A stretch of 64,000 nt of DNA from Azolla pinnata (GCA_037176905.1 JBBBWG010026979.1:91319-155318), one strand, 5' to 3'; shown: positions 35,539 through 46,424, counted from the stretch's first letter. Program-made: numbers and translations. The notes: generated from the sequence alone by a model not told the origin.

Positions 35539-35601
35539 ATGTTGGTAGTGATGCGAAGAGCAGGGACTCTCGCCGCTGATGAAGATGCTCCGATCCTGCA
35601 A
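30974..35601 (-). CDS. FBT: Folate-biopterin transporter (FBT family, MFS), plastid type
   Basis: Twelve-helix major-facilitator carrier of folates/pterins; plant and cyanobacterial relatives import folate, in plants at the plastid envelope. Exons read from 34308 leftward: [19 protein letters not shown] and [11 protein letters not shown] (to ~34017); [20 protein letters not shown] (~33950-33882); [20 protein letters not shown] and FSDV (~33808-33650); [20 protein letters not shown] and [11 protein letters not shown] (~33543-33395); [20 protein letters not shown] (~32920-32640); [20 protein letters not shown] (~32575-32400); [20 protein letters not shown] (~32319-32226); and [20 protein letters not shown] to the stop at 30974. 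The 5' exon is uncertain. The frame 35601-35429 (Gln-rich) is the only one whose splice phase fits; a transit-peptide-like frame from 35702 (MASVLHSRSASALPAHAS) does not join in phase. Confidence 0.87.
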
Positions 35602-35645
35602 ACGAGATGGAGATGGAGATGGCGATGGCGATGGCGATGGAGATT
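35505..35645. repeat. GCTGTT and GATGGC/GATGGA hexamer runs in the FBT 5' exon
   Basis: A GCTGTT run (35508-35540) encodes poly-Gln on the minus strand. GATGGC/GATGGA copies (35606-35642) encode alternating His-Arg in the MASVLHS frame. Repeat instability here may explain why the first exon cannot be fixed with certainty. Confidence 0.8.
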
Positions 35646-35702
35646 GGAGGAAGCGTGTGCAGGCAAAGCAGAAGCCGAGCGCGAGTGAAGGACTGATGCC
35701 AT

Positions 35703-37105
35703 CGCTGTCTGCGTCTCTCGCTAATAACCCACGATTATGTATTAATTAATTAATTAACTAACTAACTAAAACTAACTAACATTGATCATGAAAATTTACC
35801 TTTATTCGTATCATTATCATTGTTGGTACTAATTGATTGATTGTTTAGTATTAACAACGAGATCGATCAATTGCTCGATGAACCAACCAATCCATCGATT
35901 AATTTATAGCATCGACTAACAACTGGATTGGTATCAACACGTATTGCTCTTATTCGTTGCTAATTGGCATTCATAATGGAAATTTTTAGTGGTATTGTTA
36001 TGTTATTATTCCGTTGTTAATATTAATAACGAGGGTTTAGGGTTGTATTCCACAACTCCTGTAATTATATCTTACTAATGACGCTCTTGTATTCCATAAT
36101 TCCTGGTGACAAACATCTTAGTCTTCTTGTTCGTATATTGTTTTCTTCGTGTCATGTTATTGTCTTCTAAGTGACAAGAATGATCGTTGAGCCAAGCTCT
36201 AATTAAATCTTCAGTTGTAATTCTCAAATAGACTCAACATTTCAATTAATTTTAGCTCCCCTTCGTTTAATCGAGCATTCCCAGTTGGAATCTTGGTTAT
36301 CCCTAGTCTGCCGAGCTAATCCTAGCTCACACTTAGTCCATTAGACTGTTGCGCTTATGATATCTTTAACAGAGACCACGAGCTCTCTACTTCTCCTGAT
36401 TACTTACATTTGCACATCATAACCCACGCAATTACTTGCATCAAACATGGCTAAACGTACACAAAGATTTATAACTCAAACATCCGATCGAATGCACGAT
36501 CCAAGGACGGGAAACAACAAACATATTGTCTTAAAGCGTGCAAGTTTCTCGGTCGTGTTGGCAGCACGATCGCACGTGCTCTTGCGAATCGGCAACACGA
36601 TTGGGCGGACCCGAAATCGAAACAAGCACATTGGCCATTGTATAATTTATTCGAGAGCGCGGAAAACGCAGAAACAAGACACGAAGCACATGGATCTTTC
36701 TTTGGGGGGTATGCAGATCGAATTGGATCGATGCAATGGGAATGCGGCTCTGATGATCTGGGGTTTTTTTTCAAAGGATCCGATCCACGTATCTCGAATC
36801 AGCAGCTGCACAGGGCTGATGTGCAATGTCATGGATAAATACAGCAAGCAGGCTACCGAAAGAGTAATAACTGCACCGTGAAAGACGAGGTTCGTCGATG
36901 CTCGCGAAACGAACGGATAAAGAATGGGATGAGCTGATTGGCCCACATCCTCTCCATCTCCAGCTCCAACTCCAGCTCCTCTAGCTGCTCTATCTCCATC
37001 TCCATCTCCAGCTTCATTACCTTATCCTTTAAGAAGATCAGTCCTGAGTCTGATTTTGTTTTCTTTGTTGGTGCTTCTAGTACACACATACATTTGTAGC
37101 TGAAA
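35703..37105. other. Spacer between divergent FBT and HEME genes
   Basis: AT-rich and without a supportable gene. It holds a TTAA/CTAA tetranucleotide run (35741-35780), a single telobox-like GGGTTTAGGG near 36035, and CTCCATCTCCAGCTCCA hexamer-like repeats at 36953-37015. Promoters of both genes should lie here. Confidence 0.5.
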
Positions 37106-37232
37106 CAGGGCAGAAACAGAGCAGAAACAGGGCAGAAACAGAGCAGAAACAGGGGAGAAACAGGGGAGAAACAGAAGCAGAAACAGGGGAGAAACAGAAG
37201 CAGAAACAGGGGAGAAACAGGGGAGAAACAGA
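37106..37232. repeat. AGAAACAGGGG/C minisatellite just upstream of HEME
   Basis: About ten tandem units of 12-13 bases (AGAAACAGGGC, AGAAACAGAGC and AGAAACAGGGG variants), purine-rich on the plus strand. It ends 30 bases before the HEME start codon, so it is promoter or leader DNA. Confidence 0.88.
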
Positions 37233-37261
37233 GAGCAGGGCAAATTGCGAGCTCCCCGGCC

Positions 37262-39143
37262 ATGTCTTTCGTCTGCATTCCTACCCTCCACAGCGCTTCC
37301 CCTTCGCCCACTCCTCAGAAACTCTCTTCCCTTCAGCATCACCATGTTGAAACCCTGGCTCCTCAGAAGCTCGCTTCCCGGCGCGGCCTCATTTGCCTTG
37401 CTCAAACCGTGGCAACAGGTACACGTCTCTCATCTGTACAAATCTCCGCCTTTTCTTCATCTTCTTCTTGTTCTTCTTGTTCTTGTTCTTCTTCTTCCTC
37501 TTCTTCTTGTTCTTCTTCTTTCATGTGTTCTGGCAGCTCAAGCTTTAGGGTTTTGGTAAACATTCCCTGTGTTCTTTTTTCTCACCCCAAGAAAAGAAAA
37601 AGGAGTCAGAAGAGGAAGCAGATGCATTCACCTCTCAGAAGAGGAATGTGAACTTTTGTCTAGAATCTTCAAGTGGGCACGAGTTATTCCTAATGTGACT
37701 GAAATGCTCAGAGTCGTCCGGTGCCCAGAAGGTCGCCATAGCCCAGCCTGTGGAAGACCCTCTTCTGCTAAGAGCTGTGAGAGGGGAGAAGGTGGATCGG
37801 CCCCCCGTGTGGCTGATGAGGCAAGCAGGAAGATACATGAAGGTGTACCGAGACCTTTGCGAAAGGCACCCCTCCTTCAGAGAGAGATCAGAGAATGTCG
37901 ATCTCTCGATCGAGATCTCGCTGCAGCCGTGGATCAAATTCCGCCCTGATGGAGTGAGTGTTCCTCCTTACAAGTATTTGAAAATAGCATGGTAAACACA
38001 AACAAAAAGGAAAATGCATAGAAATTTGCTCACAAGGCTCTCCCAGCTCTGTTCATCTACAGCTTTTCAATGACGGACCTTTCCTCCATTCGGGAGTGGT
38101 TTTCTTGCAAACAGGTGATTTTGTTTTCTGATATCCTCACCCCTCTCACTGGTATGAACATTCCCTTCGACATAATCAAAGGGAAAGGCCCCATTATCCA
38201 CAACCCGATACGAAATGCTGAAGGAGTTACGGAGGTCACAGATCTTGTCCCAGAAGAAGCTGTTCCTTACGTGGGCGAAACACTCAGGGCTCTGAAAGCT
38301 GAAGTGAGTATGTGTGTCTGAATGCGGGAAATGCTTCTCTAGTGATGGTAGCATGGAGAGGATGGGTATTTAAGCTCATAGGGCTCAACTCCATTGCAGG
38401 TGGGTAATGCATCTACGCTTCTTGGATTTGTTGGTGCTCCTTTCACTCTGGCTTCTTATATCGTCGAAGGTGGCTCATCGAAGAACTATACACACATCAA
38501 GCGTTTAGCATTTGCAACCCCAGAGGTCTCATTCGGTGTTATCATACTGAATTTCCCCCACTTCATTCGATTGTTAATGCCAAATCCTGTTCTAAGCTTT
38601 GTTTATGCATTGCAAATGCAGATCCTTCACTCCCTACTACAGAAACTCTCGCGCTCGATCGCAAGATATATCAAATACCAAGCTGATAATGGAGCACAAG
38701 TGGTTCAAATCTTTGACTCATGGGCAACCCAGCTAAGTCCAGCAGATTTTGAGGTATTTAGCTTGCCTTACTTGAAGCAGATAATCGCCGAGGTTAAACA
38801 AACACACCCAAATCTCCCCATTATTCTATATGCGAGTGGGAGTGGTGGCTTGCTTGAGAGAATGGCATTGGCCGGAGCGGATGTGGTCAGTGTAGATTGG
38901 TCCGTAGACATGGCCGAGGCCCGGAAGAGACTGGGTTCTGAGGTACCAGTGCAAGGCAATGTCGATCCAGGCGTTTTGTTCGGCTCCAAAGACTTCATCA
39001 CTAAGAGAATCCATGAAACAGTAGCCAAGGCTGGGCAGGAAAAGCACATCTTGAACCTTGGTCATGGTGTGCTCTTGGGCACCCCTGAGGAGAATGTGGA
39101 GCATTTCTTCAATGTGAGCAAAGCTATTCGATACCAATGGTGA
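37262..39143 (+). CDS. HEME: Uroporphyrinogen III decarboxylase, plastid (HEME1 type)
   Basis: Decarboxylates the four acetate side chains of uroporphyrinogen III to give coproporphyrinogen III, on the shared path to chlorophyll and haem in the chloroplast stroma. Exons 37262-37418, 37742-37953, 38115-38303, 38400-38525 and 38622-39143 sum to 402 codons including the stop. Exon 1 is a Ser/Pro-rich transit peptide ([16 protein letters not shown]). Signatures: [14 protein letters not shown], the substrate-binding N-terminal motif; [37 protein letters not shown] with the key Asp; [38 protein letters not shown]; and [27 protein letters not shown] and [12 protein letters not shown] place it with HEME1 rather than HEME2. 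Intron 1 contains a CTT-rich microsatellite (37445-37530). Confidence 0.95.
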
Positions 39144-40307
39144 TATTGGAGCTCACAGCAGGAAAGGATCTTTCTTGGCACCAGATTCACTGCGTCAATG
39201 TCCGCCTTCATAAGCTTCAGTTTATCTGGCAGGAGCATGAGAAAGAAGATGTTTTTTTTTTTGTTGCCAAAATGCAAAGTCATCTTCCTCTCACGGAAAC
39301 ATGATAGTAGTTCACACATGACAAGGCATTTTTGCAAGCTAAGTTGTTTGTGCTCCTCGGCTGTTAGGCATTTGAAGGGCATTTTATCTTTCTTGGCTGG
39401 TTGGTTGGACAGGGTAAGCAAAGGAAAAGGAAACAGACGATTGCTCCCAACAATGCTGTAAGTTCATATGGACCTTCTAAGAGTCGGATTGTCCCATGAA
39501 TTGGTTGGTTTGCTGCGCTTTTGTTTCACTGAACCTTTCGAAGTAATAGTCCTTTGTGTATTAACCAAATTCGAGAAGAATTTGATAACCAGATCACCTT
39601 TGTATGTTACAGGCTTCAGGCTTTGCGTTTTCAATCTGAAATAAAAGCTTGATTACCTCTTCTTATATAACCTTTCTTCTGTTCGAAATGTGCCCTTTCT
39701 GAAGAGCATTTTTTTTAGCTTTGTTTTGTGTGTAAAAACTCTGAATAAGTTGCTTTAAATTTTTTTCAGTCATGGATGTTTTGTATGATAAGATTCTTTA
39801 GACACAAAAGTGGCGAGATTGTGACCTAGCACATTACTCTTTGTAGTTGATAACCAACCCTAACTTTGGTAATGGCAGAAGCAATAATAGATGTTGGTTA
39901 TAAGTGAAATTGCCCACCAATCAAACCAGAAAACAAGCAAAATATTTACACTGGTCAAATCCAAAGAGGGGATACAGACGAAGCAGCTAGTGTTTCAAAT
40001 GCCGGTCCCTGAATATATGTTTGACCCTAGTTCTACACATTCTCGATTGATTGCTTCGTAAGACTGAATGTAGGATTGGTGACAGAAATGGGACCATTGG
40101 CCTTACAATTCTGCAGTCACATAGTCAATTCTGCAACTGTACAGCATATCTTTTCCCAATTGTTATCTCTGTCTAAATGAGGATTTCACATTTATATTCA
40201 TTTCCTATTGAATACGGGACACAGGTTTTTCTTGTAATCCTCTGTATTTACAAAGCGGAAACTAGTGCTTTGAAATATGAATTTAACACGTATGGGTGCA
40301 AGAATCA
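39144..40307. other. Spacer between convergent HEME and ATG18 genes
   Basis: Holds the 3' UTRs of both genes. AATAAA at about 39640 (plus strand) is a plausible HEME polyadenylation signal. No gene or repeat was recognised. Confidence 0.5.
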
Positions 40308-42572
40308 TCAGCAGTGCTCATTCCTGAGCTTCACAAACCATACGTACTCCTTTGGGGTCATTTCTCCACCATTCACAGCATCAAATACACACTTGTAGAA
40401 GCTGTATAGTAGACATAAACAAAACAGTTCTTTACTTGGTTGCAAAGTTAGGGCAAACAACATAACGAGAAATATTACTGTAATGCAGAGACATGGGGAC
40501 CAACATTCTACCTTCCATCAGAACCTGCAATGTAAATGCTGTGCTTTTCGGAACTGAATGCTACAATTGATTTTATCTCCTCACGTAGGCGGAACTGAGA
40601 GAAAGACCATTCAGAGCTGAAATATTTGGGCAGTACACCTGCGTGTATATGGAAAATACAAAAGNNNNNNNNNNNNNNNNNNNNNNNNNNNNNNNNNNNN
40701 NNNNNNNNNNNNNNNNNNNNNNNNNNNNNNNNNNNNNNNNNNNNNNNNNNNNNNNNNNNNNNNNGGCGGAACTGAGAGAAAGACCATTCAGAGCTGAAAT
40801 ATTTGGGCAGTACACCTGCGTGTATATGGAAAATACAAAAGAAGTGTTGTACTTGTTGAATAATCATGAAGTACTACCGAGACCCATGAGATATATTCTA
40901 TAACTAACCTTTCATAAACGATAACGTGGATCCAGGATTGGCATTGATGATTGATGCAGCTACATTTTTGCCATTAGTCCGGGTGTGGTCATAATGGAGA
41001 CCGAAGATGTGGACAGTGCCCTTGTCACTTGAAACAGCTAACCAGAATGCATTCCACGAGAAAGCAATGCTGTAGATTTCGGCCCTTTCAGCACCTCGGC
41101 GGAGCTGTGTATAAAAGAGGAAGGCGAGCGATCCATATTCAATGGCTATATTTATCCACTTTTGATGTAAAAGCATCATGGAGGTTCCCAAATTTCAAAC
41201 TTGTAACCAATTCAATGGCTATATCTATCCATTCTTTAATATAAAAGCATCATGGAGCTTCCCAAATTTCAAACTTGTAACCAAATTCAATGGCTATATC
41301 TATCTATCCACTTTTGATATAAAGGCATCATGGAGCTCCCCAAAATTCAAACTTGTAACCAATTCAATGGCTATATATATCCATTTTTTATAAAAGCATC
41401 ATGGAGCTTCCCAAATTTCAAACTTGTAAGCTGTATGCATGATCAAATTATGCCCATGATGATGTTCTAGCTAAGTTTCTGCTCCCCATCTATTCCGAGT
41501 CTTTTTGTGACTTGATAAAAATCATGATACAGCATATCAAATTAGCCCCACAATGACGTATTAGCCAAGTTTCTGCTGACATCTAATTTGGAGTTCTTTT
41601 GTGACTCTGCATTTGAAATCATGATACCCATTCTCACAACAATGGCAAATCCTCCGTCTCCTAGCTCATTTTACAAAAGAGGATCTGAGGGGTGCCTTCC
41701 AACTGTGGCATCATCAAAATCTTTCTTTTTACGAAGACGAAGAGGGAGGGAGGGAGGGAGAAGAAGCACAGTACCTCCTGAAGATGAGTGCCATCGAATG
41801 TGCTGAAGATCCTAATCAGAGTTCCTTTGCTGCTCGCAGTGGCGAGGAGGCGGCCATCGACACTGAGCGCAATGCAAGCAAGATGCGAGTCGTGTGCAGC
41901 AATCATGGTGGTATCCCGGTTCATCTTCTTCTTCTCGAGGTTCCGCGGGCGGAGCTGCTCCACTCGGACCTCGCCCTTGCGCACTCCAGGGCAGGCGAAA
42001 ACGAAGTGCGAGGAAACGGCGGCCGAGAGCGCGCAGAGGCCCTTAGGGTTCGGCAGCGTCTCGGCGCAGAAGAGCACTCCCAGCGTCTCGAACTCGTACA
42101 CAAACGCCTTGTGCTCGACGACGACGACGAGCTTGTCGATGCGGAGCTTGACGGAGAGGACGGGGGACTTGAAGCAGAGCTCGCCCGTGCAGCGGCGATG
42201 GTGGAAGTCCCACATCATGACCTTGTGGGGAGGGTACGCAGGGCGGGATCCGCCCCCGACGAGGGCCGCAAAGCCGCGATCGTACATGAGCTCCACCATG
42301 CCGATCCCGCCGCCTCTGCCGCTCTCGAACCTGGCGATTTCTCGCACCGCCCCGCCGCAGAGGTCGTAGACCCGGAATCCGTGGTCCGTGCCGCAAGCCA
42401 AGCGCGTGCTGTCCTGGTTGAACCCGAGGAACAGCAGCGCGGCGGCCTGGGCGTCGCGATGGTCTTGGTCCGAGCTGCAGGGAAGGGAGCTCTGACGCGA
42501 TTCTGGGTCGGGATCTGCGTCTGCGACAGAGGAGAGCCTGTTGTTGGGCGGCGGAAGGGACGACGACGCCAT
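40308..42572 (-). CDS. ATG18: PROPPIN autophagy protein ATG18 (WD40, PI3P-binding)
   Basis: Seven-bladed beta-propeller protein that binds PI3P and supports autophagosome formation. Exons 42572-41775, 41104-40909, 40638-40512 and 40401-40308 sum to 405 codons including the stop, all in phase. Signatures: LGFNQDSTRLACGTDHGFRV, MWDFHHRRCTGEL, ANPKGLCALS-like NPKGLCALS, LLATASSKGTLIRIFSTFDG, the lipid-binding motif LRRG (start of exon 2, the family's F/LRRG), RAEIYSIAFS, LAVSSDKGTVHIFGL, GVLPKYFSSEWSFSQFRL and FDAVNGGEM. It resembles the ATG18a group. The start is the ATG giving MASSSLPPP; the frame further upstream is simple repeat. A sequence gap with a duplicated piece of exon 3 lies in intron 2; the left-hand copy is the full exon and the one used here. 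Intron 1 contains a tandem repeat. Confidence 0.9.
40665..40764. other. Assembly gap (100 N) flanked by an exact 77-bp duplicate
   Basis: One hundred Ns. The 77 bases before the gap (40588-40664) are identical to the 77 bases after it (40765-40841) and include the first part of ATG18 exon 3 and its acceptor. The round gap size and exact flanking match point to two overlapping contigs that were joined without merging. Confidence 0.93.
41139..41430. repeat. Four-copy ~73-bp tandem repeat in ATG18 intron 1
   Basis: Units begin with TTCAATGGCTATAT and include AAAGCATCATGGAG and CCCAAATTTCAAACTTGTAA. Copies start near 41139, 41212, 41287 and 41363, with a few substitutions and small indels between them. 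Confidence 0.9.
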
Positions 42573-42621
42573 AGCCGAGACCTTCGACACAGAAGACGCG
42601 CACAGACGCAAAGATCTTTCA

Positions 42622-42965
42622 TGCATGCATGCATGTATGTATGTATGTATGTATGTGTGCGTGCATGTGTATGCCGGTCTGCATGCATGTCTACACATGC
42701 ATGCATGTGTGCGTGGGTGTGTGGATGTATGTACATACTCATGCATCCATGTTTGTGCATGTGCATGCATGCATGGGTGGATGTGTGGATGTATGTACAT
42801 ACTCATGCATCCATGTTAATGCATGTGCATGCATGCATCATGTGTGTCGGTGCTGTAGTATGTACGTATGCATGCATATGAGCGTGTGTCGACATGCATG
42901 CATGTGGGTGAATGTCTGAAGGTATGTATGTATGTGTGTGTGTCAGTATGGATGGATGGATGTGT
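42622..42965. repeat. CATG/TATG tetranucleotide-derived repeat upstream of ATG18
   Basis: Runs of GCAT and GTAT tetramers with a larger ~63-base duplication (about 42718-42780 and 42782-42842, sharing GTGGATGTATGTACATACTC). It gives spurious His/Cys/Met-rich frames on both strands and begins 50 bases upstream of the ATG18 start. Confidence 0.88.
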
Positions 42966-43299
42966 GCATGCCATGTGTGACTGCATGAGATTTCTGGGAT
43001 TGATGACGAATCGATACACTGACCAAACTGATTTGCCCATCCTTAATATAGATAGGTCTCGATTCGTGAAACCAGAACAAGGTCTTCGTCGTAGCATGGC
43101 TTTCGGATCTGGCGTAGAACAACCTCACTCGTAAACTCTTTGCTTTATTACTCGTCTAGTTTGTGTAGATAATCAATCTGTTGGCTTTGGACACTGCTTG
43201 GAATTGGATCAGTGATTGGCCGAGGCCGACGTGTCTGCAGTTAGACGACCGGTTGTAACAAGCCAATGACCGGATGCAAACACATATGTGACGTTAGGT

Positions 43300-43935
43300 C
43301 AAGACTGAGTGTTTGAAAACTTTTGGGCACTATATCATCGACCAACAATGACGATACTTTGTGTTTGCAACGAATAATCAATATTACATAAAAGAGTGGA
43401 TTAAGGAGTTGTTTTATGAGGACTCTACAATAATCTTGTTGGTAGTTAATGAAAACAACCAAAATATTGTTCCAAAGCTGATGAGTGCGCTCTATTTGAC
43501 CTTTGGTTTGTGGATGATAACTAGATGGTAACTGATAATGGTATTTCTAGACCAAAGTGGACTAAGGACTTTGCAAGGTGAAAAAAAGGTAACCTTTACA
43601 ATCGTCTTGTTGGCGGTTAATGAAACAACCAAGATATTGTTCCAAAGCTTACTAGTGTGTAACCATCAGTTTGTAGATTACAAGTAGGTGGTAGCTAATA
43701 ATTCAGTTTCTAGGCCAAATCGGGACCTAGGCGTTATTGTATGAGGACGTTGCAAGACGGGAAAAGAAAATTAACCCAACAATCATCTCGTTGGTCACCA
43801 ATGAAAAACAATCGAGATATTGTTCTAAAGTTTGATTTATGCGCTTTATTTGACCGTCGGTTTGTAGATGATAACTAAACGGCAGCTAATCATTCTATTT
43901 CTAGAACAGTTTGAGTTAAGTGTTTTTAGAAACAT
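43300..43935 (-). mobile_element. Decayed Ty3/gypsy integrase fragment in ~3 tandem copies
   Basis: Minus-strand reading recovers the conserved chromovirus-type integrase segment. One copy (about 43480-43300) gives YHPQTKGQIERTHQLW then VVFINYQQD. The second (about 43690-43600) gives LQTDG, and the third (about 43880-43780) gives HLQTDGQIKR. All are interrupted by stops and substitutions. The copies are ~165 bases apart and share DNA such as ATATTGTTCCAAAGCTT and GTTTGTAGATGATAACTA. No LTRs, gag, protease or reverse transcriptase are visible nearby. It is a dead fragment that was tandemly duplicated. Confidence 0.72.
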
Positions 43936-44659
43936 TGAAATGAATTGCGGACCATAAACATTGAAAATGTCATCGGGGAAGCCACGAAGACCAAAGATTT
44001 CTCACAAGAACAAGGTTTGACCCTCTCTTAGCTATATATAGACCAATTCGTGTGAAAAACAAAAACGTGTCGACGCAAATATGCAGTCTTCCAGAACATC
44101 CTCTATTTTTCGTGTATATCTACATCTTGAAAAAAAATAAAAAAAAATAAATATATATATATATATAAATTTATCTCCTCTATATATCTGAACAAGACGT
44201 GTCTTCGGTGCTCTTGTACTCTTAAGTTTTCTTGTAAAACAGCGTGCCATTTCTGTTTTTTCCTGTTCCTATCTCGTCCTGTTTCAATCTTCAGTTTGGA
44301 GCGGTCGGACGGACAGGTGTGAAAAGGGCCGCTTGCTTGTGGGCCGGACAGGTGTGAAACGAGCGGTGCATGCACCTAAACAAAAAAGAAAAAAAGAAAA
44401 TCAAGAAAAACCAAAAAGAAAAAGGGGAAAAAAGGAAAAAAAACAAGTAATAGAAGAGAAAAGGAAGAAGAAAAAAGGAAAAACAAATAATAAAGGAAAA
44501 AGAAAAAGAGAGAAAAGGGGAGCCACACGTTCGTAACCCTTATCCCCCCCCCCAGCGGCCGCTGACGTGGCAGGCCCGTTTCACACCGTCCGCGGGCCGT
44601 ATACATACGGTCCGTATATGGAGCGGCCCCGGACAGGACCGTATGCCAGGCTGGACGCG
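43936..44659. other. Spacer upstream of ferritin with AT run and A-rich purine tract
   Basis: An A/T run lies at 44128-44165, and a nearly pure A/G tract of GAAAA-like words on the plus strand at 44378-44520. GGACAGGTGTGAAA occurs twice (about 44311 and 44346). No gene is supported. Confidence 0.6.
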
Positions 44660-44695
44660 GGGGGCGCGTGCCCCTATAAAAGGGGGCGCGTGCCC
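44660..44695 (+). promoter_or_regulatory. Ferritin TATA box between two GGGGGCGCGTGCCC repeats
   Basis: TATAAAA at 44675-44681 lies about 165 bases upstream of the ferritin ATG. Identical 14-base copies of GGGGGCGCGTGCCC flank it (44660-44673 and 44682-44695). This is a good core-promoter candidate; the role of the flanking repeat is inferred only. Confidence 0.65.
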
Positions 44696-44779
44696 TAACC
44701 CTAAGATCCCATCCCCGCCTTTCTTTCTCTGCAGACCTAAACCCTAATTCCTTCTGCTTCTGCTCCGCCATCGCCAGAG

Positions 44780-44815
44780 CCCTAACCCTAACCCTAACCC
44801 TAACCCTAACCCTAA
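44780..44815 (+). repeat. (CCCTAA)6 telomere-like run in the ferritin leader
   Basis: Six perfect copies of CCCTAA, between the TATA box and the ATG and therefore probably transcribed. Extra CCCTAA words lie at 44693-44704 and 44740-44746. Teloboxes of this type occur in many plant promoters. Confidence 0.9.
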
Positions 44816-44844
44816 GCTTCCTTCCCTCTTCCCCTGTGGTTACC

Positions 44845-46424
44845 ATGCTGCTCGTCAAGGCTGCTGCCTCCGCCTCCGCCTCCGCCGCCGCCGCCGCCGC
44901 CATGGCTGCTGCGCCCGCTCCGCAGAGCTTCTGCTCCCCGCGCCTTCCCCCTTCTCGCCTCCATTCCTCCTCCTCCTCCTCCTCCTCCTCCGTTTCTCCC
45001 TCGTTTCTCCGCCTCGCGCCTTGCTCCTCTTCGCTCCCCCTCCGCGTCTCCGCTTCGTCTGCCGAAACGCCCGAGGCCGCCGCCCTGACCGGCGTCGTCT
45101 TCGAGCCCTTCCTGGAGGTCCAGGACCAGCTCGTCAAGGTCTCCCCCTCGCGCTCCGTGTCCCTGGCCCGGCATTGCTACGCCGAATCGAGCGAGGCAGC
45201 CGTCAACGAGCAGATCAAGTAAGAGGGAAATCCTCCCTCCGCTCTTTTCCTCTTTTTATGTATTTCTAAACCGCTTCGACCGCCGTGTTTCTGATGCCGT
45301 CCTCTTCTTCCATGCTCCGTTTTTCTCTGTTCCAGCATCGAATACAGTGCTTCCTACTTCTACCACACCTTGTTCGCCTATTTCGACAGAGATAACGTGG
45401 CTCTACCCGGCCTCGCCAAGTGAGTTGCTCTCTCTCTCTCTCTCTCAAAACATTGACCGCATCTTGCTCAGATCTAACTGTGTATGTGCTCCTTGGTAGA
45501 TTCTTCAAGGAATCCAGTGATGAAGAGAGAGACCATGCCGAAAAGCTCATCAAGTATCAGGTGAGGCCGTCTTGACGACCATTTCCTGTACATACTGGAT
45601 ATTTTATCTAAACGCACCGTGTTTGTGTCTCAAATCACGTGGCCGTTAACAAGGCAATCTGCGTTGCTTTTTGTGCAGAATATGAGGGGAGGCAAAGTGA
45701 AGCTGCAAACGATCCTGGCTCCGACTCAGACAGAATTTGATGATGAAGAGAAGGGAGATGCTCTCTATGGTATGATGCTTACCTATGTTGCTCCCTGCAT
45801 CTTTACATGTTGTTTTCTTGATGCTTATGCATCTTGTATGGTGTTTGGTTTTTTGTTTGGTGCAGCAATGGAGCTTACATTAGCCATGGAGAAGCTGGTG
45901 AATGAGAAACTGCTTCACCTCCACAGGGTAGAGGATCTACCTAGGCCAGAAATTTTTTTTTCCATTCCAGAAAAAGAAACTTGGTGTGAATTTCTATGAC
46001 ACAAAAGTTGGTTTAAAATCTTTGCATTTTTTCTGGTTGGTGTGCAGGTTGCTGACGAAGCTGGTGACGCGCAGCTCACTGATTTCATCGAAGGCGAATT
46101 TCTGAAGTCTCAGGTATTGACTGAGATAATTGCATCATGATTATGGTCAAGGTTTTACAGTTGTAGGGTTTAATACAGTTCCTGCACTTACTCGATAAAT
46201 GTGTCTCCCTTGCAGGTAGAAGACATAAAGAAGATTGCAGAATATGTGTCTCAGCTCAGAAGAGTAGGAAAGGGACATGGTATGCATACTTTGGCCCTTG
46301 CTCAGGAATACGCATGCCTGCCCCTTTCTTGTTTTCCGCTTCATGTTTTCTTGGATTCAAAATCTCATGTCTGGGGTGATTTTCTCTTGCAGGAGTCTAC
46401 CATTTTGATCTTCAATTGCAGTAG
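44845..46424 (+). CDS. FER: Plastid ferritin
   Basis: Iron-storage protein forming a 24-subunit shell with ferroxidase activity, located in plastids. Eight exons (44845-45218, 45336-45419, 45500-45560, 45679-45769, 45866-45927, 46048-46113, 46216-46279, 46393-46424) give 277 residues, and eight exons is the layout known for plant ferritin genes. Exon 1 encodes an Ala/Ser-rich transit peptide (poly-Ala then poly-Ser) and the plant extension peptide ([18 protein letters not shown]). The four-helix core shows [57 protein letters not shown] and [22 protein letters not shown] and EYSASY carry ferroxidase ligands. The end is [14 protein letters not shown] later in-frame ATG ([10 protein letters not shown]) is possible. 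The leader carries telomere-like repeats. Confidence 0.95.

Noticed and set aside
40765-40841. A second copy of ATG18 exon 3
   Set aside because: Exact match to the other side of the N gap and truncated; an assembly artefact is the simplest explanation.
42215-42882. Frames rich in Met, Cys, His and Thr upstream of ATG18, including an N-terminal extension of ATG18
   Set aside because: They translate the CATG/TATG repeat. The family-like start is the ATG at 42572.
43241-43462. Independent small protein gene on the minus strand
   Set aside because: It is part of the decayed integrase copy (VVFINYQQD segment) and has no proper start or context.
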